Below, in pieces: positions 12,790-25,286 of a DNA stretch of 64,000 nt (the first letter of the stretch is position 1; the number at the start of each line of letters is the position of its first letter). Made by a program: the position numbers and the translations under genes. This stretch comes from Polytrichum commune (taxonomy: Eukaryota; Streptophyta; Polytrichopsida; Polytrichales; Polytrichaceae): the NCBI GenBank assembly GCA_950295325.1, contig OX485807.1:2296501-2360500 (forward strand), in the 5' to 3' direction. The notes beneath the pieces are model-generated. The model ran no database searches, was not told the origin of the DNA, and saw nothing but the letters and a program-made list of their open reading frames with translations.

Positions 12790-13205
12790 AAAATGCAAGA
12801 AAAGGATGTAGGTGATCCCTAGTGCCATAATTGAATGCTATGATAATACTAGCCCCAATGGGAAGAATGATGTAGCACAACAAAGATATTTGGAGGATCT
12901 TGTTCTTTATATTGCGAAAGAATACATAATTGCATTGTTTGCAAAGGAGAATTCATGGTTTCATCATTTGGACTTGCTCTGGCCTGATTCGAAGGTTAAG
13001 TTCTTTACAAGGAAATAGTTGGCCAAGGAGATTATCCCCTCTATATTGCAAAAGACCATGGAACATTTTGTGTTGCCAACATTGGTAAGTTGTGCAACAA
13101 TCTCAACGACTTTTGATCTCTGGATGTGGCATACGGGAGTGGACACTTCCTTTTGAGTTTTCAACTTCATAGATAGCAATTGGGAACTACTTTCTAGCAT
13201 ATCAT
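12790..13205 (+). pseudogene. hAT-family transposase fragment, 5' part
   Basis: The frame encodes VIPSAIIECYDNTSPNGKND, YLEDLVLYIAKEY, a stop after FFTRK, then LAKEIIPSILQKTMEHFVLP and TFDLWMWHTGVDT, then another stop and VFNFIDSNWE. The DLWM and NFID segments match the layout of plant hAT transposases. At least two in-frame stops make it a pseudogene. The rest of the gene appears to resume at about 17.87 kb. Confidence 0.6.
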
Positions 13206-13480
13206 TTTGTCTTATGCAATATCATTACATGGTGCAGCCCCCGGGGGGTGCACTACAATATCTCATATGGAATCACGTGAGTGAACAAAAGGGGTATTAA
13301 TTGTGGGGTAGCCTTATAAAATATACATGAGCTTAGGGTATTACTTTGGTCAATTTCATAAATATACATAGCCCATTTTTAATGTGATATGAACTATAAA
13401 TTTACACATAGGGCCATCCCTTATAACATGTAGGTAAGAAGTAACTCTTAGGCCTCTTCATTGGCAAAAAAATTAAAAAA

Positions 13481-13501
13481 ATGTGTGTGTGTGTGTGTGT
13501 T
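13481..13501. repeat. (GT)n microsatellite
   Basis: Ten GT units, followed by a T-rich tract to about 13540. Confidence 0.9.
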
Positions 13502-13640
13502 TATTTTATTTTTGTGGTTTATTTTTTTTTAAATTATATTTTAAAGATAAAAACCATAATTACCGACCCACAAATTCAGTCTAAAGACAACACACAACTT
13601 CCCACTATGCGCTTGCCCATTCCCAGTCCACCCGCCTTGC

Positions 13641-14450
13641 TTGCTACCACACTGCCACATGCCTCCCACCTACCCATGTGAGATATGCATAGTTGTTGGA
13701 GAGTTAGCTAGTGTAGGTGTGAGACGAACTAAAATTGAACCTAGATGTTGGTGGATAGCTCCTTTGGTGCATGAGAGGCAAATGGAAGCTCAATTATTTA
13801 AGGTCATGGGAGAGGACACTTGTGACTTTCATCATACCACTGGTCATTTTGATTTAGCCCAAAATGATGCAACTGGTCCAAGTTCAAATTGGCCATCAAA
13901 GAATGTTGACATCCACGAAGAACCAGTTACTAATGCATCCAATTTGCAATCTAAATTAAGACATGTCTTGTATAGTATGCTTGATGAGCATGAAGAAATT
14001 CCTTTGGAACATTGTGTGGTGCCATTTGTTGTTGTTGATGATTCTAAGATCTTTAAAAGTACCTTGATTAGTTAGTTAAATGGCAACCCCACATTGTCCA
14101 AGGATAGGCTGACTAGAATCGATTCTAGTATGTTATATACCAAGCCTAAGAAGAAAGTATCAAAAGCTGATGATAATGATTTCAATCTAAAATTGGGATG
14201 TCATTGTGCTATGGTTTTTGTCACTTAAACAATGACTGAAATATTAAACAAAAAGGAAGACCAAGCAAATCAAAAGGAATGACCACTAAAACTTGGTATT
14301 TAGGAAGGGTTTATAGAATGCGTAGAAAAATTGGTAATAGATGGGTTGATACAGAGAATCAGTTGATTTGTTGGATGGACCATCTCATATGGAGATTGGA
14401 TTATGTTGGTACCAAAAAGATCAAGGATAACTACGGACTTATGACTTAAC
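13641..14450 (+). pseudogene. Unrecognised degenerate ORF pair
   Basis: A 144-codon frame (13641-14075) has no motif I know (DTCDFHHTTGHFDLAQND, LRHVLYSMLDEHEEIP). A second frame at about 14250-14450 reads KQKGRPSKSKGMTTKTWYLG and WMDHLIWRLDYVGTKK, with stops upstream. The basic GRPSKSKG run is AT-hook-like. Position inside a repeat-rich block suggests a decayed transposon gene, but I cannot assign a family. Confidence 0.3.
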
Positions 14451-14707
14451 ATATCATATCATAATAGACTTAGAAACTATTATTGCGCTAGCTACAATAA
14501 CTTTTGTAGTAGAAAAAAAACTTGTATGAGTTACATCCTGGGGATGAAAACGTGTTTAATGATTTTATCAATGATAAACAAGTACTTTTAAAGTGAAAAC
14601 GTTTAGGCCTATGTTTTAGACCATGTTTGTCATTGTATACATTATATGTTAGGCTTTAGATTTTAAATTTACTTTGAACATGCATATATACGTTAGGCTT
14701 CTTATAA

Positions 14708-14710
<3 letters not shown>

Positions 14711-14747
<37 letters not shown>

Positions 14748-14752
14748 CATTT
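14711..14752. repeat. (AT)n microsatellite
   Basis: An alternating AT run of about 40 bp. Confidence 0.9.
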
Positions 14753-14775
14753 TCTATGAAAAAATGTGTATATAG

Positions 14776-14816
14776 GTGTGAGCGTCAAAATTGCCCCCAA
14801 AGGCAATTTGGCTCAC
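14776..14816. repeat. 41-bp inverted repeat, possible LTR start
   Basis: The segment begins TGTGAGC and ends GGCTCACA, with arms containing CAAAATTGCC and GGCAATTTGG. The TGTGAGC start resembles the gypsy LTR start at 51747. A related LTR may begin here, but I found no matching 3' end. Confidence 0.4.
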
Positions 14817-15672
14817 AATTGAGGTGTTTTAGCAAAACCCTTAGATGAATAATAGGGAAATTTAGCACAAACCGTTTAGATTAAGGTAGGTTGGCTAAAG
14901 GAGCTTCACCCTTGGGTTAAATTCTTGGGCAAATAGAAATTAGAAACCAAAAGGGTTAAAAGGGAAATGCCCTTTACCCGAATTGGAAGCGTGAAGTAGT
15001 GGGCTAGTTAGTAGGTAGGTTAAGTTAGGAACAACCAAATCAAGCAAGCAAAAGTCAAGTGGCGGCAAAACAAGGGTAATTCCGAAAGCGGCCAAGAAAT
15101 AAAAGAAAGTGACAACTACGAGCGTAAGGAATTTTGCCAACTAAGGCAAGGGGGCCATGTTGCCATCCTTGCCAACCAAAAATGAATTCCAAATGGAAAT
15201 GGAAAAGCCTTTCTAAGGGCTTGAGCAAGTGGGGTGCGAGGTGGCACCCCTCACCCCCATTCACCTCCAAGGGCTTGGTTGCCACTGTTCAAGGAACGGG
15301 ACCCCTCGGTGAACGGAAGGGAGAAGGGGTCCAACCCTTCATTTTGAAGGGTGATAAAAAACCCCTCTTCCCCTTTCAATCTCTCTCTAATTTTTTCCAT
15401 TTTTTGCACGGCGAAGCCCTCTAGAATTGTAGTTAGAAGGAGAAAACCATTCCCACTCATTCACGATAGGCATAAGTTAGAATTCTAATAGTTAGAACTC
15501 TTGAGAGAAGGTAGTGTGTTTTTGAACACACCCCTAAGTTACTGTGTCACTTTCAAGCAAGTGTTGTGTACACAAAAATTAAAATTTAGCCTTCAGATTT
15601 TGAGTGAATGTAGCCCTTTATGTTAGCTTTCCAAAAAGCCTAAGATGGTTAGAATCAGAGTTAGGGAGCAAC

Positions 15673-16610
15673 CGTTATGAGTGTTTGAATGAAGGTGTCT
15701 CAGCTGCCTCTTAATTTACAAGCGCTGACTTTGCAAGCACATAACTAAAACACAAATCATTCAGTTTCTTTTGTATTTACGTATATTATAGGTCTTGTTG
15801 TTAGTTTTTTAGAATGTATAAGTATGCTAGAATCTAATTTTATTTGTGAAAGTTATGAGTGTTTTAATGAAGGTGTTCTAGCTGCCTCTCAAACTACAAG
15901 TACTGACTTTGCAAGCGCATAACCAAAAGACAAGTCATTTTGTTTCTTTTGTATTTACGTATATTATAGGTCTTGTTGTTAGTTTCTTAGAATGTATAAG
16001 CATGCTAGAATCTAATTTTATTTGTGAAAGTTATGAGTGTTTTAATGAAGGTGTTCTAGCTGCCTCTCAAACTACAAGTACTGACTTTGCATGCGCATAA
16101 CTAAAAGAGAAATAATCCAATTGCTTTGATATTTAAAGATGTTATAGTTCTTGTTGTTAGCTTTCTAGAACGTATAAGTTTGTCACAATCAGATTTAAGG
16201 AGTGAAAGTTATGGATGTTTGAATAAAGGTATCCCAGCTGCCTCCTAAAATATAAGAGCTGACTTTGTAAGCTCATACCTGCAAGAGGAATCATGCTGTT
16301 GTTTTGATATTTGGGGCAGTTGTTGATCTGATTTTAAGGTTTCTAGAAAGTCTAAGCTTGCTAGAATCTAAGTTAATAAGCAAAAGTTATGGATGTTTGA
16401 ATGAAGGTATCCCAGCTGCCTCTAGAATTTTAAGAGCTGACTTTGTAGGCTTATATCTTTAAGAAGGTACATGCAGTTGCTTTGATAATTGGATGAGTGA
16501 TAGTTCTTATTGTTAGCTTTCCAGATTACTAATAATTGTTGCAATTGAAGATTTTGGACAAAAGTTATGGCCGTTTAAGCGAAGGGGTGTCTGCTGCCTT
16601 ACAAGAAGAG
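15673..16610 (+). repeat. Tandem repeat, ~178-bp unit, about five to six copies
   Basis: The word GTTATGNNTGTTT followed by GAAGGT and AGCTGCCTC recurs at 15673, 15852, 16030, 16208, 16386 and 16564, a spacing of 178-179 bp. Units 2 and 3 are nearly identical and the outer units are more diverged. There is no coding capacity. It may be part of a retrotransposon LTR or a short satellite array. Confidence 0.85.
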
Positions 16611-16619
16611 GTTTGTCCA

Positions 16620-17820
16620 TCCAAAGGTGGCGGGTACGAGTTGGTGTTGTGGGCGGCCGAGCGATGGAGTAGGGGTTCCGCACCAACCATCGCCAAGCCA
16701 AGATGGGAGTCAATCGGTAAGCATTTTAATCCTACACCCTTCAATTTAGGAATGGAGGGAGCGCGACAAAGGTATATTTTCACCCCAACCCAACTATCCA
16801 TGTAAGGCTAGGGGGACATCACCCACCTAGCCGCCGAGGGGAAGTCCAACTCCCATGTGTGCGGAGCCTCTCGGTTAAATGTTGTGGTAGTAGCTTTCTA
16901 TTCATAGCTCGTTCGTGTGTGGTGAAGCCGGATTAATCACCGGCATGACCATTCTGTATGTTTGTAGGTGGTAAGGTGGGAGTAATGACCCACGAAACCA
17001 CCATCATGTTGTTGGCCCCAAGGGTTGGAGGTGATGGCCCCAACCCTTGAAGATTGTGCAACAGGTTAAACACACAGGTTGCCTTATTTCCCAGTCCCAT
17101 CAAAGTGAATTTTTGTGGTCAAAACGTGTTAAACTAATTAATAACCAACACAATTTGTACGACCCCCGTGGGCAAAAAACCAACCGGAAACTTAACTCAG
17201 AGGATTGAGACTACCCCTCCGACGGCAAAGATCGGAGGGTGTAAGTATCAATCAACCTTTAAGAGACCCGCACAGGGCCTTGAAGGGTTCGGGTTAGGGC
17301 GTGCACCAAACAGGTAGGTGGTGATGCCATAATTTATGAACTTAGTAATATAGGCTTTGTTCAATTAACCATAAACTAATAATGTTGAGAGGGTGAGACT
17401 TAATTAAGGTCCCCCCGTTTAGATAATTTAATATAAAAGAAGTAAAGAATTAGAGGTGGCCCAAGGTAAAAGGTAAGGTTATTTCATCCAGTAGGGTTAG
17501 GTTGCCTTGATCCCAAGGCTGGTGCGTCTGCGCGTAGACTAGGATAGAGTAGACATTAGGTTAGAAAACTTGATAATTATCCTAGACACTTAATATATAG
17601 GCACAACCTATCGGAAGGATACGACGCGATTACCAAATCCCTCCACTAACACCACACACCCATTAAATATCGTAACAACCGGATTCGGCTTGGACACCTG
17701 CTAAGGTAGGCCACCCTCACCGAAGGGATTGTGCGGTACTTTTAGGCTCCCTCGGAGGGGTGTGCCCAAAAGCACCACAATAGGGGTATTTAATTTGGAA
17801 GTGACGCATGCACATTATAT
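16620..17820. other. Gene-free repeat-like stretch
   Basis: G/C-richer non-coding DNA without an ORF I can assign. It may belong to the LTR-type insertion that separates the two hAT transposase pieces. Confidence 0.35.
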
Positions 17821-17869
17821 TTGACTTTCAGTACTAAGTGCACTCCCCGAGGGTGCAACTTTAGCAATT

Positions 17870-18061
17870 ATTGTGAAGAGGTTGCTTTTGGATTTCCACC
17901 TCATAAACAAAGTATTTTGTATGTGAGAGACGAAGGTAGTAATTTGAGAACGTTGGCATCAACTTTAACTTCAGTTGTGTCTTGTAAGCCTTTGGTTTTG
18001 TTGCAACCTTACCCTCGAGTGTGTTTTAGGCACATTATATTGAAGGTATGCCAAAACTCTA
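17870..18061 (+). pseudogene. hAT-family transposase fragment, central part
   Basis: The frame reads ILYVRDEGSNLRTLASTLTSV, VSC, CFRHIILKVCQNST. This matches the YVKDEGSNL...SVVSC...CFGH...CQ region of plant hAT transposases. The frame is broken at 18061 by a MITE with an 8-bp target duplication and resumes at 18630 with DDTKMCVGMKKVF before a stop. Confidence 0.6.
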
Positions 18062-18621
18062 CACGGGTAGATCACTTAGTGCATTTTAAAAACAACGTGC
18101 GGCATAATGTAGAAATGATTAAAATCATTTGAAATAAAAATTATAAAGGAATTCCAAATAATGAAGGGGCCATTAAATGTAGACAATCCCATTATAAGTA
18201 AGTTAGATGAACATAGAACGTGGGCCATTATATTTTTGTAAAATTAATATAGGGGCTGAAGATAAGGATCCTAGAAGGTATGTTTAGTATGTTTGCTATG
18301 GTCTCCTATGTGTTTCTTCATAACTCTGTTTGCAATGGTATTACTGTTTGCACCCTTTTTTGTTTCCATGCTTTCCCTCAACAATCGTCAATTGCGTTAG
18401 GAAGTAGATTAGTTTTTATTACTTAAAAGGAATATAAAGTACAAAAAATTACAGTGACTTGGACAATATAAGTAATGGAAGGGTGCAAACAAATGGGCCA
18501 TTTTTGAAATTTAAGTAATTTTAGGGAGGCTTTAATTCAGCCCTTGAAGGTAAATAGCCCCAAAACAAAAAACCCCAGCCGCACGTGGTGCACAAAAATG
18601 CCTTAGAGTGATCTACCCGTG
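18062..18621. mobile_element. hAT-type MITE with 8-bp target duplication
   Basis: Ends CACGGGTAGATCACT (18062) and the exact inverse at 18607-18621. The inverted repeat similarity extends about 43 bp inward to ACGTGCGGC. It is flanked by perfect 8-bp direct repeats AAACTCTA at 18054-18061 and 18622-18629. An 8-bp duplication is characteristic of the hAT superfamily. It has no coding capacity. Confidence 0.85.
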
Positions 18622-18629
18622 AAACTCTA

Positions 18630-19482
18630 CGGATGACACAAAAATGTGTGTTGGAATGAAGAAGGTATTTATTTCACCAACATTATAGACGAAGACCCCT
18701 TGCAAACCCATAATTAGTCTTTTACACTTTACCATTTTGTATTCAAGGGCTTCGTCATGGGGGGTGGACTCTACATACCACGTACAAACTACCGTGAGTG
18801 TAAGAAGGGGTATTATTGAGGCATTAGCATACATAGTATACATAAGGGATAGGTGTTGTTTTTCTGTAGTGTATACATTTAGAAAGGCTATTAAGAATTT
18901 TGAAGGTATATGTACAAAAGGAAAGCCTAAGGGTTAGAGGAAAATTAGCAATAATTGTGTTAGTTTATCTAATACATACTTTCATCGATTGTTGTCATAT
19001 GGTAATAGTCCTCAATGACTACCTTATCCATGCTTGTTAGGGTTTGCATTTGGGTTCTAGGTTTTTACCCATGAGGCTCTTGAAACGCTCATGAACTCCC
19101 TTGAGTTTTTCTTTACATATTAGAGCTAAGCTATTGTGCTCTTGTCTTCATTTGTTTGATATAATTGTTGAGTTACATGCTATGGATAAGAAAATGTTCA
19201 ATAACATTCTCATTGGAAAATGAAAGTAGACTTTATATTATATATTGATTCATGATTCAATATTTTGTATACTTAGTGGAGGCAGTTATCACATTAATTT
19301 TTTAAAACTTAATATAAATAGACGAGTCAATTTTCTAGCATGCCGTTAGTATGTATACATTTGTTTTTCTTTATAAATTTCTTGTATATAGGGGGTTTAA
19401 TTTCATTGTGACCCACGCATGTCATTTAGGTTTCCGATGGAGAGTGTACCCACAAGGGGGCTTTGTAGTACTTAATACAATA
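18630..19482. other. Mostly gene-free stretch
   Basis: The first ~50 bases continue the broken hAT frame. Beyond that only A/T-rich sequence without a supported gene is visible. Confidence 0.35.
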
Positions 19483-19877
19483 TTAGTCGCACAATAGGCA
19501 CCACGGGCCTTGGCTTGGTGGTTAGGGCTCATGGCCCCCAATGAGGAGGTTGTGGGTTCTATTCCCCATGCCGGCGTGGTGCTCACCACCTTAGTCCACC
19601 CAACTATGATGGGGGGTCCTTGGACCTTGTTGTATGGGTACCTCAAAGCCTTTTGGGGGGATACCATGTCCGGTATCTTCAAGGCACTAGTGGCTAGCTA
19701 GGAACTACTAGTATAGTGTGTCACTATAGTGTCCATCCTCGAAAGGGGAGAGTAGTATTGTCCCAATGTCCCCTTGTCCAGTGGGCATCGGGTCATTGGC
19801 ATTACGAACGGACACTTTATTCACGCCGGCCCCTTGCTAAAAAGGGACCGGAGTTTCTATCTATCTTAGTCGCACAA
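19483..19877 (+). mobile_element. tRNA-derived SINE with 12-bp target duplication
   Basis: The element at 19495-19865 starts near a Pol III A box, TGGCTTGGTGG (19511-19521). A B box, GGTTCTATTCC, lies at 19555-19565, the spacing of a tRNA promoter. The body of about 300 bp ends in a TCTATCTATC-type tail. Perfect 12-bp direct repeats TTAGTCGCACAA flank it at 19483-19494 and 19866-19877. Confidence 0.85.
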
Positions 19878-21159
19878 CCCCTTAGTAGCAATGTTGTGTC
19901 TTTGCCAATTTTTACATATAATTGCTAGTTTATCACAATCATGTGAAGATGCATCGTCAACTTAATGGGACTACACATAATTCAATGAATTAATGTGCAG
20001 TGCACATGAGGCATTAAATTACACAAGTGTGTAAGGTAAATGGTTCTTGAATGGTTAATTTTTTCCAACTCGCCCGCTTCTCCAAGCATATGAAACATGT
20101 GATTAGCACAAGACAGTTAGCAAATCCAAATTGAGGTTGTTGCCACTTTCCTTGTACTTTTTAGGATCTCTACGAATCTTATTCACTACCAAAGTGAAGA
20201 TTCTTGTGCTCATCAAATGCCTCAATCATGTTGACTATTGAGCTTAAAATGATTATCATATTTTAAATGCGTGGTCCAACCTCTTGTAAGACTTTTGTGT
20301 TTGTTCTTGGAGCCATGCCTAACCAAGTACCACTAAAAATAGATGTCCGATTAGGATCGATATAGTTGGATAGCCAATTTGGCACAAACGTAATCCTAAA
20401 ACTAGATGCAATACAATCTAGAAAATTTAAGCACATTTTTCTATAAATACTTTTCAAATTCCTTACAAATTTGTCGAAACATGGAAATATCTCACTCCAC
20501 ACAAGCTTATGCAATGTTAACAATTCATTATAGGATATTAAGTTAAGAATGGATTCATATTATATTCCAAGTTATCCTTAGTTAGTGCAAAGAGTATGAA
20601 TCAACATGGAATTTATGTAGATAGGTGTTCAGGATGGGGTTTAATTTAACAAAACAAGATTTGGAAGGATAAATAAGTGTCACTATTAAGTGAATTGATA
20701 GGTCTTGGTGAACTTTGCATATAAAATGTAGAAAATTCTTAAGTGATACACTATTTCATATGACTTTTTATAGGTTAAGGTAGAATGATCATATTAGAGG
20801 TCACTTAATGCAGTATATGCAAATGCACAGTTTCTCCCTTACAACCAGCCATTGTCAATGCTACAGTTAGAAGTTAATGCAATACCTCGCAACTCCTTCC
20901 CACTCAAGCTCATTCTCCAAGGTGGTACTTGCACCTGGCTCACCATCTCACTTCCTACATTCACCAGTGTTTCAGTCTACAACCATCAATCATGCTCATA
21001 AATTGCATTTTTTTTCCACATATGGTTTTATCTTGGAGACTATTGTCACTCCATGACAGGGTCTAATCCCCAAAGGCTCCTTCCTTTGGCGATCCTCTAT
21101 CACCACCATCGAAGCTGAGAAGGTCCCTCCAACCATATTTGCCAAATGTTCCTACATGA
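19878..21159. other. Gene-free stretch
   Basis: A/T-rich DNA with scattered short frames. None shows a family motif. Confidence 0.35.
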
Positions 21160-22305
21160 TCAAGGGGTCGCCCTTGACATAGAACATGTAGGTGATGTTA
21201 ATAGTTCAAACTGACCCATGTGGGTATATTGTTTGATGTACAACAAATGATCCGCTTGGATCCTACAAAAGCCCTCGTTAATGAAGAATGAGTCGATACG
21301 GTGGTACATTGGCAATTGCTTAAGCCTGTACAAAACTTTCTTGAGTTTTACACAAGATCTTCTTACCCCTCTTGTACAAAACCCTCCAATTGATCCATAT
21401 AAATCTCCACCTCCAATGTTCCATTCAAAAACGCCGTTTTTACATCCATTTGGTGGATCTCCTAATTTATGGCCGCTTCTAATACGAGTATGCATCTAAT
21501 GGTGATAAACTTGGCCACGGGAGCAAAGGTATCATTAAAATCCACTCCGGCTACTTGAGAATATCCCTTTGATACTAACTATGTTTTATACATAATAATT
21601 TCTCCCAATGTATCCTTCTTGGTGCGGAACATTCATTTGCATCCTACACTCTTGCGATTCTTTGAAAGCTTGGTCAATACTCACGTACCGTTGGCCATGA
21701 GCGAATCATACTCCTCTTGCATTGCGGCCTCCCACTTGCTCGTATCTTTGGATCTCAACGCTTCGCATAAATTCAAAGGATCATCCAATAATGCCACATT
21801 GTTTTATTCTTCACCATGTTGAGATAGAATATGATTCTTCCACCACTCTCCGGGCGGACGTTGCTCCCTTTTAGGATATTTGTCATCATTGCCGAATCTC
21901 TCAATGTGGCCATCATTGTCCACGGGAATTTCAATAGCCTCCTCATTTGCAATCAAGTGATCTCCCACTTGCTCTTCGCGCTCTTCAACATCCTCACAAG
22001 AAGATGATTTGGAAGGTTCGTCTACAACAACCACCGTAGGGCCTTCATTTCTCCCACTTGGACAAATCTCCAAAGCGTTTCCAACGCTCGTGCTATCTTC
22101 CATGAATACCACATCCCTACTTTTTATGATCTTTTTAGTTTGTTAACACATTAGCCTATAGGCCTTAGTGCCCTCACAATAATAAGAAAACAAATATTTT
22201 ATGCCTTATGCATTGAGTATACCCCTTTGTTCATCCCGTATCATTGCGTAGGTAACGCACCCAAACACACAGATGTGTGCAATGCAAGGCCTTAAAACAT
22301 TCAAA
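21160..22305 (-). pseudogene. Ty1/copia polyprotein fragment (integrase C-end to reverse transcriptase)
   Basis: Minus-strand pieces in order: VFGCVTYAMIRDEQRG, YYCEGTKAYRLMC, TKKIIKSRDVVFMED, a linker with KREQRPPGEWWKNHIL, the start of the RT (KWEAAMQEEYDSLMANGTWEL, near 21700), then [15 protein letters not shown] and [19 protein letters not shown] and YHRIDSFFINEGFC. These are the expected copia order. Several stops and frame changes break it. No LTR was found. Confidence 0.75.
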
Positions 22306-22319
22306 TAATATATTTCTCA

Positions 22320-23110
22320 CTCTAAATGCCTTACACTCTTAAATATCTCAAGTTAGATCTTCTACACCTCGTAAAAGTTTTTAAGGCACTCAAAACACTC
22401 AAATTGAATCTTCTTCACTTTAAATGCCTTACACTTTCAAATCATTCAAATATGATTTTCCACACCTCAAGAGAATTCCAAAAACACTCAAATCATTCAA
22501 ATAAGATTTCTTTCACCTCAAATGCCTTATATTCTTAGATTATTCAAATAAGATTTCCTATACCTCAAGAGAGTTCTGAGGACATTCAAATCCTTCAAAT
22601 GAGATATTCTCAACTCAAATACGTCTCACACTCTTAAAGAATCTTCTCGAAACTCAAGCCTTTCAAGTCATGTGATATTAGAGTCTAAACATCTTCAAAG
22701 CTCTCAAAGAAACTCATAAACTTTCAAAATATTCAAGCCAAATGTTTTAAAGTCTAAACACCTCCAAATATCTCCAATAAGTTTCTCAACACTCAAATTT
22801 ATCAAGTTATGTGCTATTAGAGTTTAAACACCTTCAATATTCTCAAAGAGACTTTTGAACGCTCAAAACATTCAAGTCAAATACTTTAAAATCTTAACAC
22901 CTCCAAACCTTTCAAATAAGTCTTTCAACATTTAAATCACCAAGTAATGTACTATTGGAGTCTAAATACCTTCAAAGCTCTCAAGGAAACCCTTGAACAC
23001 TCAAAACACTCAAGTCAAATGCTTGAAGTCTACACACCTGCAAACTTCTCAAATAAACCTTTCAACACTCAAGAAACTCAAAACACTTACACTTGCATCA
23101 AACTTACATT
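22320..23110. repeat. Degenerate A/T-rich tandem repeats rich in CTCAAA
   Basis: From 22320 to about 22640 units contain CTCAAATGCCTTA and CATTCAAATA. From about 22676 a ~137-bp unit (CTATTAGAGTCTAAA... at about 22676, 22811 and 22951) repeats three times. Open frames here are products of the repeat, not genes. Confidence 0.7.
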
Positions 23111-24850
23111 CAAACAAAAAAAAAACAAAAAATACTTACAACAATAAAATGCGCCCTCGGACACCTTCAACGCTCCGAAGTGCCAACTCCTCGAGATCCA
23201 CTTCACAGACTCAAATGCAATCAAATTTCTAGGCATTTTACTTGCATGATGAGCCCATAACCTATAGGATTCAATAGGAGATAAGATTGCACAAGCATAG
23301 ACACCTATACAAAGGCATATGAACAATGCTTGGAGTGAGATGGTCTCATGCTCTCCTAGCTTTGCCTTTTATTGATTTTTTTCTCTTCATTAGTTCACAC
23401 AAACAATATGGGATAACTCGTATCCCTTTTTTGACTAGCATGGTAGCCTTATTTTAACCTTATTCTTTCTCGTACTTCTTCCTTTATATTTCTATTGACT
23501 ACGAGCAATCTAATGCTCTACCTTCTACAAGGTCCTCTTGGTTGCATTCCCATTGAGGCCTAGCTATCTTCACGCACTTGGAACATGAATGAAACACGCC
23601 AACATTTGGTCGTTGAAATTGTCTTGGGATTGTGCCGCATGTACATCAATCAAGCCAACATGCATTTGTCATTTATAGATTGGGACCAAACAATCTATCA
23701 TTGGATCTATGTTGATATGGATATTTACACATACTTATGAATTCCTCTCAACGTCACCAACCCCAAGTATTTGGGACTCAATCCGACCAAGAAATTAGCT
23801 TGGCAATCTCTTCATGACTTTCCTATGCAACTTATTTGCAATTCGACCACATGTAGTATGATTGAAATTGTTGATGATGTTGACACCTGGGAACAAAATT
23901 GGACTTCGATCTATGTAACTGTCAAACAACAAGTTCATCACAACCCACTGAACACCACTGAAGATGATGATACACGGGTCCCTTTCAACGGGGGCATCCG
24001 TTGTCCCATCACTATGGCCTCCTACATTTGCATATCCTCTCTTGGAATCTAAAGAGCACCAGCCAGGGAGAGGATGGTATTCAAAATTGGTGTGCTTTAG
24101 TAGACTTCTTAAAGAGTGCTTGGCTCCAACTGAAAGTTATGCTTTTCCAAAATTGCATATCTCAAATAAAGATCTTTTATATCCAAGCTTGGCCCTCTTG
24201 AATTCCAAGTGGAGCTACCTATTGGAATAATGCCACATACCGCCTCCAAACTAGTGGCTTTTGGGGCAGTACGACCATTGTCCAAGGCAGTCGCCTAGCC
24301 CCATTGGTGGTTGCACATGGCATCATTGGCACTTCATGAACACAATATGTGGTTTTACAATTCTCTTCTCATTTTTGCCTAAACATCCTCAATATTATTT
24401 TTAATGACTTTGCAGTGTGTGTCCCACAAAGGGATCCATTCAGTTGACCTTCCCACCCAATCCATGGTGTCAAAACAACTTGTTTTCTTGAGCCCCCACC
24501 CGCTCAGTTTTCAAGGGTTATCTTGGGATCAGGTCAATCCTCTCTTCTTCCAAGACCGGATGTCCTAAGGGGTGACCAAGGTCGATGATGTATGGGATGC
24601 TTCATCGTTCTCATGGCAACCAATAAGTCATATTCATGTTGCGCCCTGGTCAAACCTATGGACCTTTGCTATCAACAACATGGTAATGTTTTAGACACTT
24701 TATATCCATCCCCTTCCCCGGTGATTGGCAACTAGAAGCTTTTCATTTCCTACCACTTTTCCCAGTTGTTACTTATGTCAACTTGTTAAATCTTCACTAC
24801 CAGGTACATAGATTTGATGTTTTATCCTCTCATCTTTTGGATTATCAAGA
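23111..24850. other. Gene-free stretch
   Basis: Short plus-strand frames at 23771-24230 show no family motif. I see no supported gene. The stretch ends with CAAGA, the target duplication of the next element. Confidence 0.35.
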
Positions 24851-25278
24851 TGTGGGAGTCCAAATTCGACGGAAAGACGGAAATACGGAAATACGGATTC
24901 AATTTCCGTATTTTACCTTGCTTATCTGAGGATAATAGGGTCTATTAGGACAAAATTAATGGTACTAGGAAATAGAGTAGTCTAACCCCGCCTTGTGCGG
25001 TAAAACGACTCTAAATAAGTACTATGACCGGTCCGTCAAATAGGATGGGCGGACCATGTAATCATGGTCCAAACCCTTGGTCCGGACCAAGTGATGGACG
25101 CGCCAAGATTACCCAACGGCCCGGAAGTGGCGGTTACAACGGGCCTTATGGCGGTTGGGGGAAAAGAGAGCCGTTGGTGAAAATGTTAGTAAAACCGTTG
25201 GTGGGAACCGCCGGAAAACGGTTGGTAACCGTTTTCCGTTAAACCGAACGGTAACAGGGGAAGGAAGAGGGAGGAAGG

Positions 25279-25286
25279 ATATTTAA
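25279..25286 (+). promoter_or_regulatory. TATA-like box of the 4.1-kb element
   Basis: ATATTTAA lies about 235 bp before the ORF start and is followed by a pyrimidine-rich tract. The second copy has a TTATTTAG at the matching place, with the same pyrimidine tract. Confidence 0.45.

Noticed and set aside
19495..19570. tRNA gene
   Set aside because: It has A and B boxes but no acceptor-stem pairing. It is followed by a long body and flanked by a 12-bp duplication, so it is a SINE.
22326..23232. Small Ser/Thr/Leu-rich ORFs
   Set aside because: They fall entirely in A/T-rich tandem repeats and show repeated peptide words.
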